Source: Enoplolaimus lenunculus (lineage: Eukaryota; Nematoda; Enoplea; Enoplida; Thoracostomopsidae). From it: a DNA stretch of 64,000 bases. The notes beneath the pieces were generated by a model, which did not search any database, had not been told where the DNA came from, and saw only the letters and a program-made list of their open reading frames with translations. The position numbers and the translations under genes are program-made. This document shows, in pieces, positions 23,500 to 35,067 of the stretch; positions within the stretch are counted from its first letter, which is position 1; every line of letters starts with the position of its first letter. The DNA is taken from contig JASANG010000801.1 of NCBI GenBank assembly GCA_030248215.1, positions 1-64,000 on the forward strand. The letters run 5' to 3'.

Positions 23500-23928
23500 C
23501 TAAGTTTTATAGAACAAGTTATTTTGACTTAAAGTCAACTTAGCGGCGGATGCTGAAATTTTAGGCAGGAGGGATGTGTAGCCAAAAGTTAATATGAAAC
23601 ACGATTTCAACTGTGTGCCAAATATGTGCAAAGTTTTCGAGATGGGGAAATTGAAAGCGCGCGCCACCCCCTCCTCTGCCTGGATGGATCCGATAGTGCA
23701 GACAGTAGCTGAAAAATTTTCCATGATAGTCAGTATATAACTGAAAATTTTTTGCTTAAAAGCAAGTCGTTTAATAATACCACACATATGTTTGACTTGA
23801 TATTCATGGTCCACGTTCGGAATTTGTTCTAAACATTGGTCAGGGGGCGTACTGTATTGAAAGACAATAAAATAATCGCTTTTACAGGCTGTGGAAGAAA
23901 TACTTCGGTGACTACATACTGGACACAT
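23500..23928 (-). CDS. Possible last exon of an unrecognised gene
   Basis: An open stretch ends with a stop near 23500. Possible acceptors are TTCTTCCACAG and TCTTTCAATACAG. The product includes STPPDQCLEQIPNVDHEY, MENFSATVCTIGS and ISKTLHIFGTQLKSC. It is richer in GC and more protein-like than the repeats around it. I recognise no family and see no partner exon nearby. Confidence 0.3.
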   Translation of the reverse strand: MCPVCSHRSISSTACKSDYFIVFQYSTPPDQCLEQIPNVDHEYQVKHMCGIIKRLAFKQKIFSYILTIMENFSATVCTIGSIQAEEGVARAFNFPISKTLHIFGTQLKSCFILTFGYTSLLPKISASAAKLTLSQNNLFYKT

Positions 23929-23982
23929 TCATATATTCCTTTCAAATATTTGGTTTCGAAATGAAATCATGTTTACACTTCA

Positions 23983-24219
23983 CTGTAAATTCCAGTGAGT
24001 TGATTTTAAGTCAGAATGCATTGAATCACTTAGTCTGGTGTTAGGACTATCAGAACTCATATTTGTGAGATGATTAAACTCATTCTGATTTAATTAAGGA
24101 ACTCGTTTGGAATCAACGCTACTCGGAGTGAGTATCAACTCAACTCAAAGTTAGTTAGAGTTTAAAATAACTAACTTTCCGTCTGAGTTGATTAATTAGC
24201 TCATTCGAATTTTGCAGTG
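23983..24219. mobile_element. Gtt-family MITE
   Basis: CACTGTAAATTCCAGTGAG at the left, CATTCGAATTTTGCAGTG at the right, GAGTTGA-type interior. Confidence 0.75.
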
Positions 24220-24261
24220 TGTGATTTTTATCGTATTTCACTGCCCTGGGGACACAAACTA

Positions 24262-24458
24262 CACTGCAAAACTGGTGAGTGAAACAGACTGTCTCCGAAA
24301 TAGGCTTTTCTGACTACACAAACTGAGTCAAAATTCAACTCTGCCGACGTTAAACTTAGCTCACAGAATGACTCGGTGAGTCGATTTTGACTCAGTTTGT
24401 GTTGTCTGGAAAAGCCTATTTCGGATAGAGTCAATTTTACACACCATTTTTTGCAGTG
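24262..24458. mobile_element. Pal hairpin MITE copy 1
   Basis: Left CACTGCAAAACTGGTGAGTG and right CACACCATTTTTTGCAGTG are inverted repeats. The arms keep pairing through GACTC/GAGTC and the TAGGCTTTTC block to a short loop. The GTGAGT core of the left end is a 5' splice-site consensus. Confidence 0.85.
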
Positions 24459-24622
24459 AAGATACTGTTTCATTCACTGACTCGAAAGTTACAATGTCTA
24501 CCGCAAAGTAGCAAAAATTCAAATTTACCACTATGATGAACGGGTAGTAAAAATCACAGAAATGGAAAACGGATGTTAACAATTAAAATTTAATTAATGC
24601 GTTCGTTTTATGCGAATACATC

Positions 24623-25077
24623 ATTGTAAATTTATGTGAGTTGATATTTTAACTCAGAATGAGTTGAATCACTCAAACTGAGGTAAGACAATCGGAGTAT
24701 AGAATTCTGAGTTGGTTCGCTTGAGTTTGAATAAATTTTATTTTATCTCATTGGCCCATGTATTAATAACAAAGCGAAACGTTTTTCTGCGCGACTACCA
24801 TTGAGTAAGCTAAAGCTTTAGATTTATTTTTTTTTATGCTTAAGCTTAGGGTTGTTGGAAAAAGGGTATTCTTACGCTTAGGCTTAGGCTTAGTATTATT
24901 TTTTTTACTAGTGCTGCGTTACCATTCTATACATTGGTCAACTCACCCATAAACAACTCAACTCAAAATGTCAATCAACTCAACTCAGAATGTGTTTATG
25001 TTGTGCTGGAATTCATTCCTAACTCAGAAGTAAGTAACTGCTGGCTGAGTTGACTATCATCTCATTGGATCGGGAAA
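24623..25077. mobile_element. Gtt-family MITE with an inserted TTAGGC-bearing fragment
   Basis: Both ends are GAGTTGA-type. The middle (24790-24930) holds GCTTAAGCTTAGGG and GCTTAGGCTTAGG, which belong to the Tel families, so this is a nested insertion. Confidence 0.6.
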
Positions 25078-25082
25078 GTATA

Positions 25083-25281
25083 CACTGCAAAAACGGTGAG
25101 CTAAATTGGCTTTCTCTCCGAAACAGGCTTTTCCGGACTACACAAATTGAGTCAAATTCGACTCACCGAGTCGTTCAGTGAGTTGAATTCAACTATGGCA
25201 GAGTCGAATTTGACTCAGTTTGCGTAGTCGCGAAAAGCCTATTTCGGACAGAGTCAATTTGACTCACCATTTTTTGCAGTG
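25083..25281. mobile_element. Pal hairpin MITE copy 2
   Basis: CACTGCAAAAACGGTGAGC to TCACCATTTTTTGCAGTG with near-complete arm pairing. It begins only 6 bases after the preceding Gtt element. Confidence 0.85.
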
Positions 25282-25599
25282 TAATTTATCACAATGATCT
25301 TATATGGTTTCCGCCTAAAGTGTATGGCGTACAGCGAATATATTGAAATCATTGACAAATCTTTGAAGTTTATTTCCTTTTTAGTTTTTTGAAACCTGCA
25401 TGCAGCAGATATAGTTTTTATAATCTGTTTAAATATTTGTTTTTATCGCTTAAGTTTCTTTTTACAACTCCTATCACTCAAGGATATAAAACACGCGGGG
25501 AACACTGTCTCAGTCGGAAAATTTTTGTGGATGGTAAATTTCCCTACCAGGACAATTTTTTCTGCTCAGAAAAATGGCACACATATCGCATGCAGTAAA

Positions 25600-26019
25600 A
25601 ATGGGCAATGTATTAAACAGGGCCGGAAGAGTAGTATAAGCATATCCCTAAGCCTAAGCCTAAACCTAAGCCTAAGCGTAAACCTAAGCCTAAGCGTATG
25701 GATGAACCTATTCTTAAGCCTAAGCCTAAGCCTAAGCGTAAACCTAAGCCTAAGCGTATGGATGAACCTATTCTTAAGCCTAAGCCTAAGCCTAAGCGTA
25801 AACCTAAGCCTAAGCATATGGATGAACCTATTCTTAAGCCTAAGCCTAAGCCTAAGCGTATGGATGAACCTATTCTTAAGCCTAAGCGTATGGATGAACC
25901 TATTCTTAAGCCTGAGCCTAAGCCTAAGCCTAAGCCTAAGCAAAAAATAGTCTAAAGCTTAAACTGACTCAATTATAGCCCGTCCGGAAAACGATTCGAC
26001 CCTGTTCTATACATGGCCC
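25600..26019 (+). mobile_element. Tel-A MITE with expanded telomere-hexamer core
   Basis: Ends ATTAAACAGGGCCGGAAG and CCCTGTTCTATACATGGCCC are Tel-A terminal repeats. The core is (CCTAAG)n, the complement of TTAGGC, organised from about 25681 in exact 60-bp units that include GTATGGATGAACCTATTC. The long open frames here on both strands come from the repeat period, not from selection on a protein. Confidence 0.9.
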
Positions 26020-26665
26020 GTAAAAATTGCGTTCCATAATTAGTATCAACCCGCTAACCGTCAAATCTTCTGGATTCGCCACTGTTCTTAGTGGCTGATT
26101 TTTGCTCGTAACTTGTTTCAATATCCACATTTATTTCCTACTCGCTTGAGGCTAAACCATTCAAGGGTGCACGTTTCATCTTTAGGATAGGCGCAGAGTT
26201 TCAGCTATAAAGTTTTGTCCGAACTGTCTACAACTATAGTTTCAAACGCTGCTTTATCCAATAAGCGGCGAACGGTATCAAATAACCGACTTCTTACCAA
26301 TGAAAAACTTTTAATTTGTTTGAAATTTTTAAAATATCAAAACATTCTAATTTATCAGCGAACATCTCAGACATACGATTAAAACCCTGTTCACATGAGC
26401 AAATTTTTGCTGCGAGAACTGGCAGCTGCAAATTGCACACAGAACTTGCATTTTTTCATCAGTCACTGACAAAGCGGCTGCAGTAAACTCAGCGAACTTG
26501 CATGGCTATTTACACATGTGAACTCAATTCCAAACTATGATTTTTATAAAATTATTTGCAGCTTCAAATTTTTCGAACAGGATTTTGGACAAAACTTGCA
26601 AGTGCTAGTTGCAGCTGCAAGTTCTCGCCAGCGAAAACTTGCGCGTGTCAATGGGGCTTTACCCA
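26020..26665. repeat. Spacer with a CTTGCAGCTGCAAG palindromic element
   Basis: No gene seen. The stretch 26385-26660 is built from AACTTGCAGCTGCAAGTT-type inverted motifs, starting CCCTGTTCACATG. A related element is at 38220-38520. Confidence 0.6.
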
Positions 26666-26883
26666 CACTGTAAATTTCAGTGATTTGATTTTTTTCACAA
26701 TCAGTTGAATCCACTCAGAGGTCTGAGCTCTGAATTAGGTCCTTCAAAACTCAGAAGTCTGAATTGATTTCTCGGATTAAATCAACTCAGAGTGAGTTAA
26801 TATCTACTGTTATTAACTCAGAAATTGTCAGAAATAACTAATTCTCTTTCTGAGTTAATTAATCAACTCATTGGAATTTAGTG
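26666..26883. mobile_element. Gtt-family MITE
   Basis: CACTGTAAATTTCAGTGA at the left and TCATTGGAATTTAGTG at the right, with GAGTTAAT/ATTAACTC interior. Confidence 0.7.
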
Positions 26884-27482
26884 CAATAAATGGTTTACAG
26901 ATGTCCGAAGCGTAGTATAATATAAGTATGTCTATTTTTAATTAGCACAGTTTTAACTGTAAATGTTAATCAAATTTCAAATTTGAATCTAATGATCGAT
27001 CTAAAATCGAAAATTTCATAAAATGGCAAAGTCTGATGTTGTTTGAGTATTCAGAAAACATCGAAAGAATTTATTTTGCATATTGAGCACTGCTGTCAAA
27101 AAACACATATCGACTTTTTAATTTATTCCGCATAAAACAATTGTCAAATATAGAATGAACTTTGCTAATAGACATATATCTCAATGCTGGAACGCTGCCA
27201 AAATTACGTATGTGAGGCATTTCAGCTTTATAGATATACCCAATTGTATCTCGGACTGGAGTTTGGAACTAAAATAAAACTGACTTTACGTAATTCGGAG
27301 ATTTAGCACTGCGCATACGCGTAATATCATTGCTGGACAGTAGGCATTTCATTTCTGAGTACAATACTGCTTACAATATATACTGCTTAAGAACAGACTA
27401 GAAAAATTGTATGTCCTTAATAGAAAATCTTTGTATCAGTAGAGTGTTAAGTTAAAATTTCAGCTAATATATAATTAATAAA

Positions 27483-27851
27483 ATGCGTCAAGCCATCATA
27501 ATTACTCTTATCAGCGTTGCACTGTTCCCATTGGTCACTCAGGCATGGCTAAACTTGAACGAATTTCTTGGCTCCGATGATTCGCTAAACAGCGGCTACT
27601 CGAATGCTGACAGCGAATCACATGTAAGCCGACAACCTCAGTCAGCGTTCACCATTGGACGCATTGGCAAACGTGACGGCGAAAAGAAATTTCATTGGGC
27701 AGTTCCACGACATTCAAAGTTAGAATTAGCACGTGCCAGGGCTGGGCAAGCAAATGGCTATCGAAAACGAGTATTTTTAAACAGTAACACATGGTTTTGG
27801 AATCATCCAGAAAAGGCACAACAATCGTCGAATAATGGACAGCAAATATGA
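27483..27851 (+). CDS. Secreted neuropeptide-like precursor
   Basis: One exon, 122 residues. Residues 1-21 (MRQAIIITLISVALFPLVTQA) form a typical signal peptide. Then comes an acidic spacer, then QPQSAFTIGRIGKR. Gly followed by Lys-Arg is the classic amidation and cleavage signal, predicting a peptide ending FTIGRI-amide, with Gln after Arg giving a possible pyroglutamate start. A second dibasic site (RKR) releases a Trp-rich tail (NTWFWNHPE). There are no cysteines. The 5' side has TTTCAG at 27459-27464, perhaps a leader-exon acceptor. I do not recognise the peptide family, and another small secreted protein remains possible. Confidence 0.65.
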   Translation: MRQAIIITLISVALFPLVTQAWLNLNEFLGSDDSLNSGYSNADSESHVSRQPQSAFTIGRIGKRDGEKKFHWAVPRHSKLELARARAGQANGYRKRVFLNSNTWFWNHPEKAQQSSNNGQQI

Positions 27852-27878
27852 AAAAGGTCCAAAACGGACTGAAAACCG

Positions 27879-27884
27879 AATAAA
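27879..27884 (+). terminator. Polyadenylation signal of the peptide precursor
   Basis: AATAAA lies 28 bases after the TGA stop of the precursor gene. Confidence 0.55.
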
Positions 27885-28068
27885 ACATAGCTTTTCTTTT
27901 AATACATAAAAATTGATTTATATACCGAAAGTTAAAATATAATCGTATACACATAAAAACAATTATATACGAAAACTAAAATCAGTATGTGGTCTTTAAT
28001 TAAGAACTTCCAAAAATGCCTTCTTGTCTATTTTACCTTAGATTCTAAGCTTTTATGCTTAAACCTAA

Positions 28069-28265
28069 GGCCCTATGTAAAGAACATGGGCGGAACAGTA
28101 TTATAAGCATATTCCTAAGCCTAAGCCTACGCGTAAAAATGAGCATATTCCTAAGCCTAAGCCTAAGCCTAAGCCTAAGCCAAGCAAAAACAATAGTCTA
28201 AAGCTTAAGCTGACTCGATTGCAGTCGAACAGAAAAACGTTCCGCCCCTGATCTTTACATGGACC
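28069..28265 (+). mobile_element. Tel-A MITE
   Basis: GGCCCTATGTAAAGAAC at the left and CCCCTGATCTTTACATGG at the right. Core of CCTAAG hexamers followed by TAGTCTAAAGCTTAAG. Confidence 0.88.
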
Positions 28266-28502
28266 GACCTAAGACTAAAGTCTACGCAAGGTGCAACTGA
28301 ACATTTGTATTCAACATTCAGCTTTGTCAAAAATTGTTCACCAGTTGCAATAGACTTTTTGTACTTTTGAAACGAATATTTTTTCAAATATTTTAACTGT
28401 TTATTTACCATTGAAACGGTCAAATTTTAGCACCAAATGATAACAAAATTATCTTTATTGACTTTTGTGATTTTGAAAACCTTCGCGTGCGCCATATAAA
28501 CG

Positions 28503-28769
28503 TTGACCAATGTAAAAACAACACGGACTGAACAGTATTATAACCATATTTCTAACCCTAAGCCTTCAAACCTAAGCCTAAGTCTAAGCGTTGCGAATGA
28601 ACGTATTCCTAAGCCTTAGACTAAAAGCCTAAGCCTAAGCCTAAGCGTAAGAATTAGCGTATTCCTAAGCCTAAGCCTAAGCCAAGCAAAACAAAATTAG
28701 TCTAAAGCTTAAGCTTACTCTATTGCAGTCCGACTGAAAAATATTTCGCCTTTGATGTTTACATGGCCC
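28503..28769 (+). mobile_element. Tel-A MITE
   Basis: Left end GACCAATGTAAAAAC, right end TGATGTTTACATGGCCC. Hexamer core with GTTGCGAATGA spacers. Confidence 0.82.
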
Positions 28770-28879
28770 TAAAAACATTGATATGTGTTTCACATGTAAT
28801 CAGTGGTATTCAATTTTATTCAAATACAACAACAATTCGACGAATAAAACTGGTATTTTGCGGTTGTTTTAAAATTTGG

Positions 28880-29070
28880 TTATATGGAATACCCAAAAAC
28901 GGAAGTGGCAGTTGGTAAAGCTGTCCCATCCGTAGAGCATGGTGAGACCAGATTTCCGCTTCCGGTAAGGAAATCCGGTATTTTTTACCATTCGGCTTCG
29001 GTAACAAATCCGGTATTTTTTCACGGGAACTTTCCGGTATTTTCGGTATTGAAATTTTTTCTTTTATTTT
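28880..29070. repeat. TTCCGGTA-rich MITE fragment
   Basis: Repeats TCCGCTTCCGG and TCCGGTATTTTT in a pattern similar to the CCGG-rich MITEs. Terminal repeats are not clear. Confidence 0.45.
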
Positions 29071-29194
29071 CTTCTGAAATTTTATGAACATGTATTGTCA
29101 AAATTTTTAATTTGTGTAATAATCCATGATTTATCATACATTTCGATTTGGTCAATTTTATATTTAGTTTAATCTGCAGACGCGCTGTCAATAG

Positions 29195-29760
29195 CAGAGT
29201 GTAAACGGATAGTTAATAATAACGGAAACAGAAACGGATATTGAAATGTAAAAGTTTCAAAAATGTTTTATTTTTCTGCCAACACAATTGAGACATGCAA
29301 ATGTTTACTTGGCTTTCTAAAATTTTTAACGAAAACATAGCGGATACACTAAAATTTTTTTTTAGATTTTGAGCCAATATAAATACCAGGGGCGGGACAG
29401 AATTATAAGCATATTCCTAGTCTAAGCCTAAGCCAAGCAAAAATATTAGTCTAACGCTTAAACTTACTCTATTCTAGTCCTACAGAAAAACGTTCCACCC
29501 CTGATCTTTACATGGGCCAGATTTTGGATGATCTTCGTAATTGTTATTGTATATAGAACACTTGCAGCATATCTATAATGAAGAAATGTAATATATACAC
29601 ACGTGATTTATGCCAAAATTTTGGCGTTAAAATAGGCGGAATTTCCGGAATTTCCATAACAGAAACAGAAACGCAAACAAACACCGAGTTTTACCGGAAA
29701 CAGAAACGGATATCCGGTTACACACTCACCGCTAGAATTCGCATTCGTGGGCATCCATAA
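29195..29760 (+). mobile_element. AACGGAAAC-type MITE split by a Tel-A insertion
   Basis: GTAAACGGATAGTTAATAA and CGGAAACAGAAACGGATA recur at both sides of the Tel-A copy at 29373-29518. Related copies: 32235-32570 (inverted) and 56690-57170. Confidence 0.55.
29373..29518 (+). mobile_element. Short Tel-A MITE
   Basis: GCCAATATAAATACCAGGGG to CTGATCTTTACATGGGCC, with only two hexamers left in the core. Confidence 0.8.
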
Positions 29761-30239
29761 CTTCTCAGGCTGCTACGAGTGAAGCATTGACCAATACTTT
29801 TGCCTTCTATGAGATACTGTAAGTTCACCGTCGAAAAGTCAACAAATTTCGTTTGTGAAAGTCTATAGGAAGAGTAAAGTATATTCCTCGCAACAACTCC
29901 CAAAAAACACAAATCTTCGAATTTCATCAAATAACTAAAAATGAAAAAAATGTAAAATTCCATGAGTCACTCGAATCTCGACCCTCACGTCACAGTCGTC
30001 TCCGCGTTCGTTTATCGTCATCGAGACACAATTTTCAACGTAGAAATCACGTTTACGATTTATTTTTTTAAAAAAAGTTTAAAATTCAACAAAAAAAGGT
30101 TTCAAAATGCCCTGAAAATTTGCAAAAATTTTACGATTCACAAACGCTGTAGAACGTAATGTCCTAAAATCATTTTTTTTCGGACGACGCATATGTCCAG
30201 GTATTAAAACGTCTGTATAGGCTTCTGTTACATATATAT

Positions 30240-30271
<32 letters not shown>

Positions 30272-31450
30272 TCAAAATAGGTCATTGCCCTATTTCCCCA
30301 TTACATATATAACATAACATAATACCTCCCAGTATATTCCAAAATGTTAACTTTAAACCCTTTTCCATTGGTTCTGTGCACATGAATGCTGTATAACGCG
30401 ACAAGCAAACGCTTCGTATATACAATCATATATAAATTGCCGTCTTTTTTACGTTTCGACTCATTTACCCTTTATTCCGAAGGTTCCAATGCTTGCCTCC
30501 CTCACGTTATATAAGTATCATATATCTAAAATTCACGTTAAACTTTATATATATATGTATGTATATATATGTTATTTTCGACTATAAAATTGCTTTTGTC
30601 GTGTTATTAACATGTTGTTGTTGTTGTTGTTGTTATTGCAAGATCAATTTTCCATGATTTCGTACCTTGGTACAGCCTATCCACCAAAATATTTGAAGCA
30701 CTAAAATGCAAAACTTGAACGTATACATCATCAAATATGCGATTGTTTAGATATATTTCTGCCTAAAGCGAAATAAATTTGCTTGTTTAAAACGTTTTTC
30801 AGTAGTTTTTAGCTGTCTCTGTCAACCGTCGTTCTATGAGTTGAAATTCAGTCGAAAATCCAACCGGACGGGGGGAGGGTTGCAAAGACACCGCGCGATC
30901 CTGCAAAGAAGTATGCCAATTTGTCGCCTGACAACTCGTCGATCGACAATTTTAAGTCAAATTTGCTTCGACTCAGGCAATTTGTCGGCCTACATTAAAG
31001 CTTAGGATTATGCTTATTTTGTTAAGCTCAAGCTACCGGTAGTCGACAGTAGTATTGGGCTGCGAATTGTCGTAGATTACTCCCACTAAAATCCATGTGT
31101 CCCCCAAGCCAAAGCCTATTTGACTACGTTGAAATAATTCTATACTTAGCAAAATTTTCGTTGTCGCATGTGCAATATATTCTATTTTACTCTGAGTATA
31201 AACAATAATTTTGGTTGTGACACTAGAAATAAGCAGACGCGTTGAATGAGTTTAAGTCAACTCAATTGTTAATTTGAACTTTGATTCGAACTGCTCCCAG
31301 TACAGCCTAGAGTCGTGCTCGAGTCATTGTCTGTGGCCAATAATACGTGAGCAATAGCACAAAACTTACGTTAAGCTTAATATAATGTGTATTTGGTTAA
31401 AGTTTGGATTTCGTTAGCTGACATACTGTGTAAACGTTATACGATATTCG
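29761..31450. repeat. Simple repeats and spacer, no gene seen
   Basis: (TA)n with TACACACA at 30230-30270, TATATATGTATGTA at 30545-30572, (TTG)n at 30612-30636. The stretch 30915-31085 has TCGTCGATCGACAATTT and CAATTTGTCGGCC motifs also found at 46570-46690, so it is another decayed MITE. Confidence 0.6.
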
Positions 31451-31629
31451 GGCCCGTGAATACAACAGGGCCAGAACAGTAGTATAAGCATATTCCTAAG
31501 CCTGAGCCTAAGCGTATAGATGAGCATATTCCTAAGCCTAAGCCTAAGCAAAAAAATTAACCTAAAGCTTAAACTAACTCTATCATAGCCCCTCCAGAAA
31601 GCGATCCGGCCCTGTTCTATACATGGGTC
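31451..31629 (+). mobile_element. Tel-A MITE
   Basis: GGCCCGTGAATACAACAGG to CCTGTTCTATACATGGG, with CCTAAGCCTGAGCCTAAGC core. Confidence 0.85.
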
Positions 31630-31898
31630 GATATTCGCTGCCTTATTTAAGGTTAATGTTAACCTTCTACACCAAACATAATCGGATTGGTAGTAGCGTT
31701 TCCATGACAATTTTAAACGCACCAAAAAAATATCAGTATTGTCCGCATTCTCAGTGGTCATAAGTTCAATTTAGTTATTGATGAGGCTAAATAAGCTGAT
31801 TGGCGACGTTTACAAGATAGTCAAATTAGCATTAACCATATTTCAATGCTCAAACTTTAGACCGAGGGTACACAAACGACGGCGAGTATAGAAATTTC

Positions 31899-32199
31899 GG
31901 CCCATGTAAAGAACAGGGACGGAACAGTAGTATAAGCATATTCCTAAGCCTGAGCCTAAGCCGAAGCCTAAGCCTAAGCCTAAGCCTAAGCCTAAGCCGA
32001 AGCCTAAGCCTAATCCTAAGCCTAAGCCGAAGCCTAAGTCTAAGCCTAAGCCTAAGCCTAAGCTTAAACCTAAGCCTAAGCCGAAGCCTAAGCCTAAGCC
32101 AGCCTAAGCCTAAGCCTAAGCAAAAAATAGTCTCAAACTTAAACTGACTCGGTTATAATCCCTCTGGAAAACGATCCGGCCTTATTCTATACATGGGCC
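31899..32199 (+). mobile_element. Tel-A MITE with long hexamer core
   Basis: Terminal repeats GGCCCATGTAAAGAACAGG and TTCTATACATGGGCC. About 28 hexamers (CCTAAG with CCGAAG variants) run from 31941 to 32122. Confidence 0.92.
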
Positions 32200-33840
32200 G
32201 AAATTGGCCAATGAGCGAACACATATTTTGTAGATTGGCAAGAAAATTGCGCAACAGGATGTAACCGGATTTCCGGTTTTTAAAAAATCAATGTCCGTTT
32301 CCGTCATAGAAATACCAGAAATTGAGTTATTTATATGCCCATAATTAGTTTTCACATATAATTCATTCAATTTTTTAATTACAGATACGTTGCATTTTCG
32401 TTCTAATTTTGAAAATATATGGAGAAATATATGCAAACCGTTATGTATTAGCGGAAAATTAATGAAAACTTTGAAACTTTTATACTTCAATATCCGTTTT
32501 CCATTTTCATTATTTTAATCACTATTCGTTTACCTTTCCGTTATTTTTTACTATTCGTTGAGTATGGTTACATTTATAGGCTTCCGAATCAAACCAATTT
32601 CCCAAGGACCCATGTTAACAAAGGCTTGCTTACCATACGCATAAACATAAGCCTAAACCTAAACCTAACACTAAACAAGCCTAATCACAATCATAAAAAT
32701 CAGGCTAATCCTGAAGCTTCCTAGTCTCTGAACTTGTTGCTCAACCCCTCTGTCTTTCAATGAACAGGTCTCTATGGTTGTGTCGGGCCAAAAGTGTATT
32801 CTCGCTCGCTATATACGTAGATCCAATCACTATCCATTTACACATTCCTAAAAACGAAATCCTGACTGCGTCCAAAATTGCTCCAAGTGTCCACCCTAAA
32901 CCAAACAATTTGTAAAATCAGCTAAACGCAAGTTTCACATACGGCGACAAAACGTTGTCGTTGAAAACTCAATTTGGGGTCTTGAGCACCATTTTAAGCC
33001 AATGGGACGTTGTTAAATTTTCGATAAGGATCGCAATTAATAAAATGGTACACAAAATGCAATAGGTTCAGTTCAGCCAGCATCCATCTAAAATTTAGGA
33101 TCAGAGCGACCACTCCAAATCCCTCCTTTGCGGATGTTTGGGCGTCTTTGATGTTTAGTTTCCAACATTTTTGAAACATTAAAATTAGTAAATAACATAT
33201 TCAAGGTGTAATTTGTTGACGCTGTAGATTAATTATAAACCATTTAGTAGTAGTCGTTGTTGTGCAAAACGCCGTAAAAATTGCATAATATTGCGTTTTA
33301 ACAGCGGCGTTTGAACGGCTTCAAGGAGTCGCCGGTCTTTGCCAATTCTTTAACCAAATCGTAATTTTGCGAAATTTTATGTCCTGATCAAATATTTTCC
33401 ATAGAAAATACTACGTTTTCTCATAACGGCGCTGGGTTATGATTTATGCTCGGGTCTCAGCTATAAACGTCGGACAATTTGAAACTTATGGCAATGGTGG
33501 TGTATTGCCTGACGCTGTTAATCTTTTAGCAAAAAATTTCATGCATTTTATTGCGTTTTTAGACGCGAAGCGGTTAGGTTTTGAGTGATAACTTGTTGCC
33601 AAGTGGTGATAACTGCGGGTAAAGTATCGTTTATGGGCCAGCAGTAAACACAGATATCCTGAACCTAAGCCTAAATATGAACGGTTAGGTTGAAACTTTT
33701 GAATCTATTTTGCTGGTGTTAAGCGGAAAAACAGACCCCCTAAATCGTAAGGTGGGCTATAAATCCTCTATGGTCGTTTGAGAATACAGCTGCTTAATCT
33801 ACTTATCGGTCCTTGATTCCAGATTAAATGAGCTGTTAAT
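32200..33840. repeat. MITE remnants and spacer, no gene seen
   Basis: The stretch 32235-32570 is an inverted copy of the AACGGAAAC-type element. 32610-32790 has degenerate AAGCCTAAACCTAAACC. The rest to 33840 shows no structure I can name. Confidence 0.5.
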
Positions 33841-33845
33841 CGGTA

Positions 33846-34242
33846 CTGTAGTGACCCAAATAAGAGGGGGAGCTGATATTTATTTGGCCTCTCCAGAAAG
33901 TACCCCTGTTATTCAATTACGGTCAGTTATTTATTTCTAACCCGCGCTCCGCCACCCTTCGTTACTGATATATATCCGGTACTGCAATTATCTGTTGAAT
34001 TAAACGTTTATTTGTCTTGTGTCAATAGCTTGATTACTTTCAGAATTTAAGTACGCTTTAAAGTTTCGAACTCAAATTATTTGGTCCTGAAGTCATTTAT
34101 GCGCTACAATTTGGGATAATTAACAATGGTGGACTCTAATGAGGGTTTATAGGTTTCATCCGCTTACAGACTTTTATTAAGGATACGGACTCCTATTGAA
34201 TGGGACTCAAAACGGGGACTCCTCTTATTCGGGACACTACAG
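33846..34242 (+). mobile_element. Mar-type MITE copy 2, TA-flanked
   Basis: CTGTAGTGACCCAAATAAGAG at the left and CTCTTATTCGGGACACTACAG at the right are inverted repeats, each flanked by TA. TA duplication with such short ends suits a Tc1/mariner-type transposase acting in trans. No transposase in the element. Confidence 0.85.
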
Positions 34243-34319
34243 TATGGCACTTATCGACCGTTATTGTTTACAAAGAACCGAAAATCAAAGTTTGGTTTAG
34301 ACGGCTTCAGCTTTAGGTA

Positions 34320-35060
34320 TATGGTTGAGCGCTTGCAAAAAAATTAAAATCGTATTCCCACTGCAATTTCAATACGTTCAAAATATTGCAGAAATTGCTA
34401 AAATCGCAGTCAATTCATAACTACGTTATTTTACTTTATGTATAAATGCATGCATGCAATTGTGCAATTCGTCTGCAATTTTTGCAATATTACATCACAT
34501 GCGGCGCGGTGAGCATTTATGCGATTATATATTTGTGATAAATGTGTTTGCGGTGACTACTGTGAAATTACTGATTGCAGTCAAAAACGCAGATGAAAAT
34601 ATCGTGCTTGGTACTGTATTTTGCGGTTCAATTTGTTGTTATTTGTTTGTTTGTTTATTTGTTTGTTTGTTTGTTTGTTTCCAAAACATTCCAAAGTAAC
34701 TTGAGATGTAATATCCTAAATATATTTACTAACCAAACTTGTATACATTTGACGCATCCAAGTTGGTAATACTACTTTGTAAATTCTTTAGGTTTCTTTA
34801 ATACACACGGATCAACCAGTTTAGCAGATTCTGCACGTGTTTATTCATTGTGATCGATAAGACCCAAGCCAGGTGGCGTTTGATTAGGGACGGTTGCCCA
34901 GGTCAAAAACAGGCGTATAAAGGACTTTAACCAATTACTATTTTACTAAATAGATGTTGCTACTCAATAAAGCCAAACAATCAATTAACAACATTTCTTG
35001 CTCAAAATGGTGACAGTTGAATTTCGATTTTCTTCGAGTAATTTAAAGATATATTATTGA
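34320..35060. repeat. Spacer with GCAAT-rich sequence and (TTTG)n
   Basis: GCAATTTCAATACG and TGCAATTG motifs recall the 37275-37738 element. (TTTG)n runs at 34638-34680. No gene seen. Confidence 0.5.
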
Positions 35061-35067
35061 TGGGTAC

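Noticed and set aside
25525-25955. Long open frames on both strands with Lys/Pro- and Leu/Ser-rich repeats
   Set aside because: They are produced by the 60-bp Tel-A core repeat, whose period is a multiple of three. There is no start context or domain.
31941-32122. True telomere or chromosome end
   Set aside because: The hexamer run is bounded by MITE terminal repeats and recurs at many internal sites.
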